Assembly: GCA_002687515.1 (NCBI GenBank)
Contig: NZAK01000154.1
Location: 1-37,886 of the forward strand
Direction: 5' to 3'
Origin: Rhodospirillaceae bacterium
GTDB lineage: Bacteria; Pseudomonadota; Alphaproteobacteria; Rhodospirillales; UBA2165
Length of the DNA: 37,886 nucleotides
The notes under the pieces were generated by a model. It saw only the letters and a program-made list of their open reading frames with translations, did not search any database and was not told the origin of the DNA. The translations under genes were made by a program, and so were the position numbers. This document shows positions 1 through 6,669 of this stretch, one piece after another (the first letter of the stretch is position 1; each line of letters opens with the position of its first letter).

Positions 1-98
1 CCTCGCGTGATGCATCAAATTAAGTGGACTGGAATTACTCCGCCATGGTGGTGTACTTTTACTCCGGCCAGTGGTGGATTTTTACTCCGGCGTTGACA
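1..98 (+). mobile_element. Right terminus of an IS21-family insertion sequence (rest lies outside the window)
   Basis: Three degenerate direct repeats of about 22 bases lie in a row, starting at 24, 48 and 71; each runs from GTGG to a TACTCCGSC core (for example positions 48-69 and 71-92). The array ends in TTGACA at 93-98. Arrays of terminal repeats of this kind, with 5'-TG...CA-3' ends, are typical of IS21-family elements. Immediately before the repeats a reading frame at 3-23 encodes SRDASN and a TAA stop, which fits the last residues of an istB helper ATPase. The element appears to have inserted into the amidohydrolase gene that starts at about 99. The exact last base (98) is inferred from the CA rule; the other end and the target duplication cannot be seen. 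Confidence 0.7.
3..23 (+). CDS. Last codons of a probable istB (IS21 helper ATPase), partial
   Basis: Only six codons and a TAA stop fall in the window (peptide SRDASN). The reading as istB rests on position alone: in IS21-family elements istB is the last gene before the right terminal repeats, and those repeats begin at 24, right after this stop. No domain can be checked here. Confidence 0.35.
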   Translation, partial: SRDASN

Positions 99-496
99 AC
101 TGCCGGGAAGAAACAAACGACAACATGCCCATCGAAAAACTGGCGACCAGTCCCCATGAGGCGCTTGAGTGGGCGACCATTGCGGGAGCCCGGGCGCTGC
201 AAATGGAAGACCGGATCGGCTCTATCAGCCCCGGCAAAAAAGCCGATTTAGTGATGTTGAAAACCGACGATTTGTGCCTCGAGCCTATCCATGATCCGGT
301 TAACACCGTTGTGCTTTTTGCCGACCGTTCAAGCGTTGAATCGGTGATGATCGGCGGCCGGTTTGTCAAAAAGGATGGTCAAATGGTTGTCGCGAAAAAG
401 GAGATCGACGATAAAAAACGCCGGCTTAAAAGTGCTGTCGATAAAGTTTTTGATCTCGCCGGTTATCGTCAGGAATTTGGTCGGTTAATGCGCTAG
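99..496 (+). pseudogene. C-terminal fragment of a deaminase-type amidohydrolase (ATZ/TRZ family), cut by an IS
   Basis: About 130 codons survive, ending at the TAG at 494-496. The fragment holds the signature tail of the cytosine-deaminase/chlorohydrolase-like amidohydrolases: ATIAGARALQMED, then GSISPGKKADLVML, then HDPVNTVV and a closing beta strand with VMIGGRFVKKDGQMV. Relatives run to roughly 450 residues, so the metal-binding HxH and the rest of the barrel are missing. The frame stays open back into the IS repeats, which gives a chimeric start but no real N-terminus. The family acts on C-N bonds in heterocycles or S-adenosylhomocysteine-like substrates; the substrate here cannot be told. 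Its stop overlaps the stop of the converging permease gene by 4 bases. It is almost certainly non-functional. Confidence 0.75.
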
Positions 497-2547
497 AAAA
501 AATAGGCGGGCAACCAGTCAGGCAGCGACGGATATACCCAGCTTTGCAATAACGATCGATGAAACAGTAAATTCATGATCCGGTCATAAAAAGCAACTAT
601 GAAAAACCACCCGCCAATCGCGTAGGAGATCGATAGGCGGGCAGAATATTTTCCCCAGCGCCACAAATAGATTCCGATGAAGAGCGCCAAGGCAAGTTTC
701 TGGCCGATCACCAGGGATATCAGGATCAGCGCAATCAGATAGCCGAAAAATTGGAGCGAACGTCCGAGCACCGCCTGTTCCGCGGATTGTCGAAATACAT
801 CATCCCAACTTCCGGCGTTAATTCGCTCGGCGTGTAGGGCGCGCGCATCATGATAGATGATGGCCAACGTCAAAAGTGCGGCCGGGAACGCGATCGTCAC
901 CGGAAATTGTTTGACTTCCTCATGCCAAGGCTGCGCCTCAATTCCCGCCCAGACAAACATAACGCCAAGCAGCACCGAGAAAGGTAATGAAATTAGTGGA
1001 TTTTTTTCGCTACCTTCGCCGCCTTCGTCATCGGCGTCTTCATGGGATTGCTCGGTCAGTTTAGCTTGCTGTTGCCTTCTTTTGACAATGCCGCTCACGG
1101 CAAAGACGAGGGTGAGGACGATCAACGCCAAAATGACCAGCACGATAGGACGTGATAGCCAGCCCCAGCCCTGGCCGACGCGCATGCTGATCTGAAAAGT
1201 GTTTTCAAGAATATTGCCAAGGATTAGAGCGAGGATAAGCGGCGGTCTTGGCCAGCCGCCGCGTTTCATAACGAAACCGATGATCCCCATGGACAGACAA
1301 GTAATCCAATCGCCCATTGAAGAACCACCGAGCCAGGACCCCATAAATACAAACATGATGACGCCTGGAACAATTAAGTGACCGGGCACGAAGGCGATCT
1401 TCGCCACCTGTTTAGCCAAAAATAACAACAGGATGGCAACCACGACATTGGCAACCACAATCATCCATACCAAGGAAAATGTAATGTGCAGATTATCGGT
1501 CAGCATACTCGGGCCGGGTCGGAGCCCTTGAACCACTAGTGCGCCCAAAAGGATAGCCGTTCCTAAACTGCCGGGAATACCAAACGCCACCGTCGGCACG
1601 AGCGCGCCCCCTTTGATGGCATTATTGGCTGCCTCGGGCGCAATGACACCACGGATATCACCGCGTCCGAAGCGCGGATTATCCTTGGTGCTTTGCACGG
1701 CATGGCCATAGGCGACCCAATCGACAATGGAGGCGCCCAAGCCGGGCAGCATGCCGATATAAGTGCCTAAAAAACTACAACGAAGTGCCAGCCACCAATA
1801 TCGGAAAGCGTCTCTAACACCATCCATTATGCCGCCGCCATCTGACTGGTCTTTCGGGATGCGGGAGATGGAAACATTGCGCACCGCCAGTTCCAACAGT
1901 TCCGGCAGGGCAAACAGGCCAAGCACGACGGGAATGATCGGCAGTTCATCTAAAAGATATAAGGCTTGAAAGGTGTAACGCGGTTCAGCAATCGTCTCAG
2001 CCATGCCGATAAAGCCCAACATGAGGCCAAGCATCGCGGCAACCAAACCTTTCAACACGGATGATCCGCTTAAGGTGCCGACCATGGTGAGGCCCAGCAT
2101 GCCGAGCATAAACAATTCCGGCGAGCGAAATGACAAAATCAATGGCGCGATGATGGGTAAAGAAAAAGCCAATATCATGGCGCCGAAAACGCCGCCGAAG
2201 GCGGAAACGGTGAACGCCGCGCCAAAGGCGCGGGCAGCCTGTCCCTGCTGCGCCAGGGGATAGCCATCAAGAATGGTCGCTTGCGAGGCGGCGGTTCCCG
2301 GAATCCCCAGCATTACCGATGCGATGGTATCGCTGGTCGTGGTTACCGTCCAAAGCCCAAGCAACAACGCCAAGGCTGGAACCGGCTCCATACCAAAGGT
2401 AAATGGCAATAGGAGGACAAGACCAATTATACCGCCGAGCCCGGGAACGGCGCCAATCCAGATACCCAGAACGGCACCAAGCATGAGAAAACCAATCGAT
2501 GGCCACTCGAAAACCAGTTGCAGACCAGTCCATAAGGCTTCAATCAT
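493..2547 (-). CDS. Tripartite tricarboxylate transporter permease, TctA-TctB fusion
   Basis: This 684-residue inner-membrane protein belongs to the TctA family, which forms the large channel subunit of TTT secondary importers for carboxylates. Two diagnostic PGLG loops are visible, PGLGGIIG near residue 35 and MLPGLGAS near 265, followed by the conserved APEAANNA and FGIPGS motifs. Typical TctA proteins have about 500 residues. Here a charged linker (about residues 495-515, rich in E, D and G) leads into roughly 150 more residues with about four hydrophobic segments, which looks like the small TctB subunit fused in frame. No periplasmic TctC binding protein is in the window. It lies downstream of ridA on the same strand with a 148-base gap. 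Codon use is more AT-rich than in the genes from 3.5 kb on. Confidence 0.88.
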   Translation of the reverse strand: MIEALWTGLQLVFEWPSIGFLMLGAVLGIWIGAVPGLGGIIGLVLLLPFTFGMEPVPALALLLGLWTVTTTSDTIASVMLGIPGTAASQATILDGYPLAQQGQAARAFGAAFTVSAFGGVFGAMILAFSLPIIAPLILSFRSPELFMLGMLGLTMVGTLSGSSVLKGLVAAMLGLMLGFIGMAETIAEPRYTFQALYLLDELPIIPVVLGLFALPELLELAVRNVSISRIPKDQSDGGGIMDGVRDAFRYWWLALRCSFLGTYIGMLPGLGASIVDWVAYGHAVQSTKDNPRFGRGDIRGVIAPEAANNAIKGGALVPTVAFGIPGSLGTAILLGALVVQGLRPGPSMLTDNLHITFSLVWMIVVANVVVAILLLFLAKQVAKIAFVPGHLIVPGVIMFVFMGSWLGGSSMGDWITCLSMGIIGFVMKRGGWPRPPLILALILGNILENTFQISMRVGQGWGWLSRPIVLVILALIVLTLVFAVSGIVKRRQQQAKLTEQSHEDADDEGGEGSEKNPLISLPFSVLLGVMFVWAGIEAQPWHEEVKQFPVTIAFPAALLTLAIIYHDARALHAERINAGSWDDVFRQSAEQAVLGRSLQFFGYLIALILISLVIGQKLALALFIGIYLWRWGKYSARLSISYAIGGWFFIVAFYDRIMNLLFHRSLLQSWVYPSLPDWLPAYFF

Positions 2548-2695
2548 TTATTAGAATGCCCCTGTGTCTTCTTAAGTGTTTTATTATTCTTTGGTGCGCT
2601 CGGACGGGTGTTGGAAAAGCCAACAAACGATCTGCCGAAGCCGACAGATCAGGCAGACGTTTATCATCCAACGGATCGATAATTAGAGAATTGCC

Positions 2696-3085
2696 CTATC
2701 CCAGTGCCGCCGCGAATCCTTCCACTTCAACCAAAAACTCGGGGTACGCCAATCCGGCCACGATCAACAAAGTATGGGCCGGCTTATGGTCGCCGAGCAT
2801 TTCTTTCCTTACATCGCGCATTTTCGGCAGGTTTTCCCGGTCGGTAATGAAGGTGGTGAGCTTCACCAAATTGTCCAACCCCATGCCGGCGTCTTGTAAA
2901 ATCGCCTCAATATTTTGGTAGGTGCCACGAACTTGATCCTCGAAGGCAGGAGGAATATCACCATTGATGTCAGCACCCACCTGGCCCGCAAAATAAACCA
3001 GGCGAGACCCGGGTTCAATCTCAGCACCATGTGAGTAAGGATTGAAAGGCTGGCAGATAGCGTCAGGATTATAAAATCGAGTCAT
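2696..3085 (-). CDS. RidA family protein (YjgF/YER057c/UK114)
   Basis: The 129-residue product has the length and layout of the RidA/YjgF family, trimeric proteins that hydrolyse reactive enamine/imine intermediates or act in specific catabolic routes. Visible family features are VYFAGQVGADING near residue 35, an aromatic-rich N-terminus (RFYNPDAI) and a C-terminal VEVEGFAAA strand. I chose the ATG at 3085 rather than an upstream ATG at 3103 because a GGAGGA ribosome-binding sequence sits seven bases before it. The conserved Arg of canonical RidA (in an IEVEARA-like context) is not obvious: the C-terminus reads FLVEVEGFAAALG, so this may be a non-deaminase subgroup. The neighbouring TctA permease and broken amidohydrolase suggest a catabolic setting. 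Confidence 0.85.
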   Translation of the reverse strand: MTRFYNPDAICQPFNPYSHGAEIEPGSRLVYFAGQVGADINGDIPPAFEDQVRGTYQNIEAILQDAGMGLDNLVKLTTFITDRENLPKMRDVRKEMLGDHKPAHTLLIVAGLAYPEFLVEVEGFAAALG

Positions 3086-3145
3086 GGTTTTCCTCCGTAT
3101 CAATCAACGACAAGGCCATATTGAAATCTTCTACAAAAATTTGGA

Positions 3146-3174
3146 CTAGTAAAATTAAAACTTCCGATTACTAG
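3146..3174. repeat. Inverted repeat upstream of ridA, possible operator
   Basis: CTAGTAA at 3146-3152 and TTACTAG at 3168-3174 are perfect 7-base arms with a 15-base AT-rich spacer, about 60-90 bases upstream of the ridA start codon. Position and symmetry would suit a regulator site for ridA and perhaps the permease. There is no independent evidence for the regulator. Confidence 0.3.
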
Positions 3175-3215
3175 AGCGGTTCAGAATGGCAACGGATCAA
3201 GGCGGCAACCGCCTA

Positions 3216-3242
3216 TGTCCGCTTTCGGGTGCTAAGCCGACA
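3216..3242. repeat. Short imperfect palindrome of the TGTCCGCTT type
   Basis: TGTCCGCTT (3216-3224) and AAGCCGACA (3234-3242) pair with one mismatch across a 9-base loop. Related half-sites, GTCCGCTTCGGGAC near 7651 and TGTCCGCTATCGG near 8905, occur in the two other AT-richer gaps of the window, which suggests a dispersed small repeat. Confidence 0.4.
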
Positions 3243-3492
3243 TTAATTAGAGGCGTCAGTAAGGTCCATTATTTGACCGCCGCCACGGCGTGTCCGCCCA
3301 GGCCGGGCGCGCCGGTGTTGTTGTAGGCGCCGCGAATCGCCCCCGCCTCTTTGCCGATGCGCCGCCCGGTATTTCACTGGGCCCTGAGAAGCGCGCCTAA
3401 CCATGACGCAAACTCACCCGGTCAAATTGATCGGATTAAGTCAGGCAATACGCTGGCTGCGGCCAAAAGGCGCCCGAGCATCAAATTGGAGG

Positions 3493-3663
3493 TCAGCTTT
3501 CCGCCCCGGCGTCCGGCCGGATGATGGCCAAGAGGGCCTCGATCTGGCCGACCAGCAAGGTGTATTGGCCGGCCAGCAGGGGATCGCTGCCGGCCGCCAG
3601 GGCGCGCGCCGTCAAAAGCATCTCTTCCAGGCGGGCCGCGGCGTCGGTGTTTTGTTCGTTCAT
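3493..3663 (-). CDS. Small uncharacterised protein, 56 residues, end of the CoA operon
   Basis: A 57-codon frame starts with ATG 8 bases after the stop of the acyl-CoA ligase gene and has an AAGGCA ribosome-binding sequence in front, so it is very probably translated from the same message. The predicted protein begins MNEQNTDAAARLEEML and is a leucine- and alanine-rich, largely helical chain: residues 8-24 form an amphipathic helix and 33-49 (QYTLLVGQIEALLAII) a second one, with a GSDP turn between. It has no cysteines, no signal peptide and no clear membrane segment. I do not recognise a family. Its length, helix-turn-helix-like hairpin form and position suggest a small accessory or scaffold subunit of the operon's enzymes, which is inference. 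Confidence 0.6.
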   Translation of the reverse strand: MNEQNTDAAARLEEMLLTARALAAGSDPLLAGQYTLLVGQIEALLAIIRPDAGAES

Positions 3664-3671
3664 GGCTTGCC

Positions 3672-5054
3672 TTAATCCAGTTTGTAGCCTTGCCGGCGCT
3701 CGTCGCGCCAGCGCCGCGCCTTGTAGTGGTAATCGGGCAGCTCGCCGCGCGAAACCTGGATGAGGGTCATCTTGACATTGGTTTTTTCGCGGATCGCCTC
3801 GCCGATCCTGGCCAGCAGCGCCTGGCGCGCGCGCTCCCCTTGCGCTTTGGTTTCGGGCTTGAAGGCGAGGCGCACTTCCACCTCGGTGCGGCCCTTCGCG
3901 TCAACATAGACGCGGCCCGTATATTCGTCCACCTCGGCGAAGGCGAAGACGGCGCCATCGACGGTGATCGGCCATACATTGTTGCCGCGGATTTTGAGCA
4001 TGTCGTCGTAGCGGCCGACGCTGCCCGCCTCGATACAGTGCCAGGGGCGCCCGCAGGAGCAGGCGGCGGCCGGGAAATAGCGCGCCCGGTCGCCGGTGCG
4101 GAAGCGGATGGCCGGAGAGGCCTGGATATCCAAATTGGTGACCAGCACCTCGCCCTCCTCGCCCGGCGCCACATGGGCGCCGGTGTCGGGATCCACCACT
4201 TCCAACAGGCTGTGCCATTCCAGCGCGTGCAAGAGCCCGCGTTCGGGTTCCCCGGCCTTGTGGCAATCGACATAGCCGAAGCCCGCCACCTGGGTGCTGC
4301 CATAGCCCTCGTTCACCCGGCAGCCCCAAAATTCCTCGATCTGTTGGCGCCATTCCGGCGCATAGCCCTCGGCCGCAAAGAAGATGGCGCGCATCATCGG
4401 AAAGGTGTCGCGGGGGCTGATGCCGCGCCGGCGCAGCCCCTCGGTCAGGGTATGGACATAGTTGGTCGAGGCGTAGATAAAATGTATCTCGCCGAAGCGC
4501 AGCATCAAATCGATCTTGGCGTCGGTGCCGAGGGTGCCGCCGGCGTTGAAGGTGGGGCCGCCCATCTGGCGGAACCCCTCGGGCGGGCCCCAGCCGCCGG
4601 TGCTCATGCCGCCGGCCGGGACGCAATTGAGGATGGTATCGCCGCGCCTGAGCCCGGCCATGTAATAGGGCAGGGCATGCAGATGGCCCTGGATGACGAT
4701 GTCGTGGGCCGTGCGGCCATAGAATTCCTGCCCCAGCCCCGAGGTGCCGCCGGTCAGATTGACCATCACCACTTCCTCGCGCGGCACGCCGAGGCGCAGC
4801 CCGAAGGGCGGATTTTGTTCCTGGTCGGCAAGGAATTCGGGCTTGCCGACGGTCGGAACCCGGGCGCTGAAATCCTCCAGCGTGGCGATATCTTCAGGCG
4901 CGATACCGGCCTTTTCGTAAATCCCGCGGTAGAAAGGATTGCTCGCCCAGACCCGTTCCAGCTGGCGCCCGAGCTTGGCCAACTGCAAGGATCGCATGTC
5001 CTCCGGCGTCATCGCCGCCATGCGGGCAATGGTTTGCGACGGGACCTCGGTCAT
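3672..5054 (-). CDS. PaaK-like acyl/aryl-CoA ligase (AMP-forming)
   Basis: The 460-residue cytosolic enzyme belongs to the phenylacetate-CoA ligase branch of the adenylate-forming superfamily, which activates a carboxylate with ATP to the acyl-AMP and then the CoA thioester. The phosphate-binding loop is TGGTSG at residues 101-106, the nucleotide motif EGYGSTQ at 249-255, RTGD at 319-322 and the hinge region GRYDDMLKIRG at 347-357, followed by a small C-terminal domain ending in a lysine- and arginine-rich tail. A CSCGRPWHC cluster near 332-340 is also seen in PaaK-type ligases. Its ATG overlaps the TGA of the DUF35 gene (ATGA), so the two are translationally coupled. The acid substrate is not evident; the operon suggests an aromatic or alicyclic side chain. 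Confidence 0.88.
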   Translation of the reverse strand: MTEVPSQTIARMAAMTPEDMRSLQLAKLGRQLERVWASNPFYRGIYEKAGIAPEDIATLEDFSARVPTVGKPEFLADQEQNPPFGLRLGVPREEVVMVNLTGGTSGLGQEFYGRTAHDIVIQGHLHALPYYMAGLRRGDTILNCVPAGGMSTGGWGPPEGFRQMGGPTFNAGGTLGTDAKIDLMLRFGEIHFIYASTNYVHTLTEGLRRRGISPRDTFPMMRAIFFAAEGYAPEWRQQIEEFWGCRVNEGYGSTQVAGFGYVDCHKAGEPERGLLHALEWHSLLEVVDPDTGAHVAPGEEGEVLVTNLDIQASPAIRFRTGDRARYFPAAACSCGRPWHCIEAGSVGRYDDMLKIRGNNVWPITVDGAVFAFAEVDEYTGRVYVDAKGRTEVEVRLAFKPETKAQGERARQALLARIGEAIREKTNVKMTLIQVSRGELPDYHYKARRWRDERRQGYKLD

Positions 5055-5479
5055 CGGTCTGGCGCTCCCTCTACGGGTCTGAATTTGGGCAGGGTGATTT
5101 CCTCGCTAACCTTTTCAAAGACAACCTCCACCGGCATGCCGGCTGTGACATCCTCGGGTGCGCAGCCGACGATGTTCGAGGCCATATGCACCCCTTCCTC
5201 CAGATCGATGAGCGCCACCACATAGGGCACCTCGTCGGCATAGACGGCGCGCGGAATCGGATGCACGACAACGATCCAGCTGAACACCGTTCCCCGGCCG
5301 CTGAGCGCCGCCCAGCGCGTCTCGCCGCCGCCGCAGGCCGGGCACAGACTGGCCGGCGGATAGCGATGGGCGCCGCAGTCGGCGCATTGCTGCAGGCGTA
5401 GCTCGCCCGCCCGGCAGCCGTCCCAGAATGGGGCGGAATCGGCATCCGCCACCGGCACCGGCCTGGCATCGGCGTTCAT
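5051..5479 (-). CDS. DUF35/OB-fold zinc-ribbon protein, probable partner of the thiolase-like enzyme
   Basis: The 142-residue protein has the two-part build of the DUF35 family: an N-terminal helix (PFWDGCRAGELRLQQC), a rubredoxin-like zinc ribbon with C32, C35, C46 and C49, then an OB-fold domain from about residue 60 (GRGTVFSWIVV and the VPYVVALIDLEEGV strand). Family members such as the C-terminal domain of ChsH2 bind thiolase-fold enzymes, stabilise them and help with acyl-CoA binding. The gene starts 4 bases after the thiolase-like gene stops and overlaps the ligase start by 4 bases, which supports a physical partnership. Confidence 0.9.
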   Translation of the reverse strand: MNADARPVPVADADSAPFWDGCRAGELRLQQCADCGAHRYPPASLCPACGGGETRWAALSGRGTVFSWIVVVHPIPRAVYADEVPYVVALIDLEEGVHMASNIVGCAPEDVTAGMPVEVVFEKVSEEITLPKFRPVEGAPDR

Positions 5480-5483
5480 CGCT

Positions 5484-6641
5484 TCAGCGCCTCAGCACCA
5501 GGGCGCTGCCGCAGGTCATGGCGCCCGCCGTGGTCAGCGCGATCTCGGCACCGGCCACTTGGCGCGGGCCGGCGCTCCCACGCAACTGCTCGACCGCCTC
5601 GATCACATGGTTGAAGCCGTGGATATATGCTTCCGAGAGCAGCCCGCCATGGGTGTTGGTGGGCAGGCCGCCCTTGGGGTCGATGCCGCCATCCTCGACG
5701 AAGGGGCCGCCCTCGCCCTCGGCGCAGAAGCCCAGCCCCTCCAGCTGCATAAGCACGCTGTAGGTGAAGCAGTCGTAGATCTCGGCCACATCGACGTCGC
5801 CCGGGCCGATGCCCGCCCCGCCCCAAAGGTCGTCGGCGATATATTTGGCGTAATTGTGCGACGGATCGGGCCAGCGGATGACGTCGAACAGATCGTCCCC
5901 CTGGTCGGGCCCGCCGCCATAGGCCGCCCCCATGATATGCACCGGCGGGCGTTTCAGGTCCCGCGCGCGTTTCGCCGAGGTAACCAGCACGGCGCAGGCG
6001 CCGTCGGATTCGAGGCAGATATCGAGCAGATGAAAGGGCTCGACGATCATCCGCGAGGCCTGATGATCGGCGATGCTGATCGGCTCGCGCATCATCGCCC
6101 GGGGATTGGCCGCGGCGTTCTTGCGCATGGTCACGGCGACGCGGCCAAGCTGCTCCGAGGTGGTGCCGTAGCGGATCATGTGGCGCCGGCACCACATGGC
6201 CATCGCCTGGGGATAGGTGATCCAGCCGAAAGGCGCCGTGTATTGGGTGAAGCCCCTTGCCTCCAGCGCCCGCTCGCCCCCGAGGCGGAGGCCGGAGCGC
6301 CCATTCATGGCCCGGTAGCAAAGCACGTTTTCGGCCAATCCCGCCTCGATGGCGGCGCAGGCCGTCTGAATGATCAGACCGGCGGCGTTGCCGCCCGAAG
6401 AGAACTCGGCGACGTAGCGCGCCGCCGGCAGGCCGAGGCCCGTGGCCACCGCCATCGAGGGCACCGAATCGCCGAAATGATAGCTGAGCACGCCGTCGAT
6501 CTCGGTGTTCTCGAGGCCGCTGTCCTCGAGGGCGCCCCGGCAGGCCTCCAGGGCGAGCGCCAGCACGGTACGCCCCGAAGCGGCGGAATAATCGGTATGA
6601 CCGATGCCGGCGACGGCGTATTTGTCCTTGAGGGTCCACAT
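5484..6641 (-). CDS. Thiolase-fold lipid-transfer protein (SCP2-thiolase/Ltp-like), probable lyase
   Basis: The 385-residue protein is a thiolase-superfamily member of the Ltp/SCP-x type. The start is put at the ATG at 6641 (MWTLKDKYAVAGIGHT) because GGGAAAG lies in front and the family begins with this strand. The catalytic cysteine expected in the CxSG loop is missing: the loop reads AEFSSGGNAAG near residue 80. The usual HDCF is EIYDCFT (Y289), and the GHPxGA loop is SEAYIHG (Y339). Loss of the thiolase Cys/His and gain of paired tyrosines is the pattern described for Ltp2-type aldolases that cleave 3-hydroxyacyl-CoA side chains. With a DUF35 partner directly downstream, a carbon-carbon lyase role is more likely than thiolysis. 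The substrate is unknown. Confidence 0.85.
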   Translation of the reverse strand: MWTLKDKYAVAGIGHTDYSAASGRTVLALALEACRGALEDSGLENTEIDGVLSYHFGDSVPSMAVATGLGLPAARYVAEFSSGGNAAGLIIQTACAAIEAGLAENVLCYRAMNGRSGLRLGGERALEARGFTQYTAPFGWITYPQAMAMWCRRHMIRYGTTSEQLGRVAVTMRKNAAANPRAMMREPISIADHQASRMIVEPFHLLDICLESDGACAVLVTSAKRARDLKRPPVHIMGAAYGGGPDQGDDLFDVIRWPDPSHNYAKYIADDLWGGAGIGPGDVDVAEIYDCFTYSVLMQLEGLGFCAEGEGGPFVEDGGIDPKGGLPTNTHGGLLSEAYIHGFNHVIEAVEQLRGSAGPRQVAGAEIALTTAGAMTCGSALVLRR

Positions 6642-6669
6642 GGGCAACTTTCCCTGGCTTCCCGTGATC

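Larger units (their letters stand above)
3086..3492. other. Gene-poor stretch with small palindromes and an orphan C-terminal fragment
   Basis: No intact gene is seen here. The ridA upstream region contains a 7-base inverted repeat (CTAGTAA at 3146-3152, TTACTAG at 3168-3174). A second imperfect palindrome is at 3216-3242. From 3373 down to 3269 the minus strand has an isolated 34-codon stretch ending in TAA whose sequence (for example RRIGKEAGAIRG and GGHAVAAVK) looks protein-like but has an in-frame stop directly upstream at 3374-3376 and no start. I read it as the tail of a decayed gene. The rest, to 3492, shows nothing I recognise. Confidence 0.45.

Noticed and set aside
3403..3675. 90-codon plus-strand frame
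   Set aside because: Antisense to the 56-residue gene, which has a ribosome-binding site and operon position; the plus-strand product is low-complexity.
3690..5225. 511-codon open frame on the plus strand
   Set aside because: It lies exactly antisense to the acyl-CoA ligase and DUF35 genes, whose motifs are unmistakable. Its product is Gly/Ala/Arg/His-rich without a domain, as expected for the shadow of a GC-rich gene.
5484..6641. Reading the thiolase-like protein as an ordinary acetyl-CoA acetyltransferase
   Set aside because: The nucleophilic cysteine and the usual histidines of thiolases are not present, so the name would mislead.
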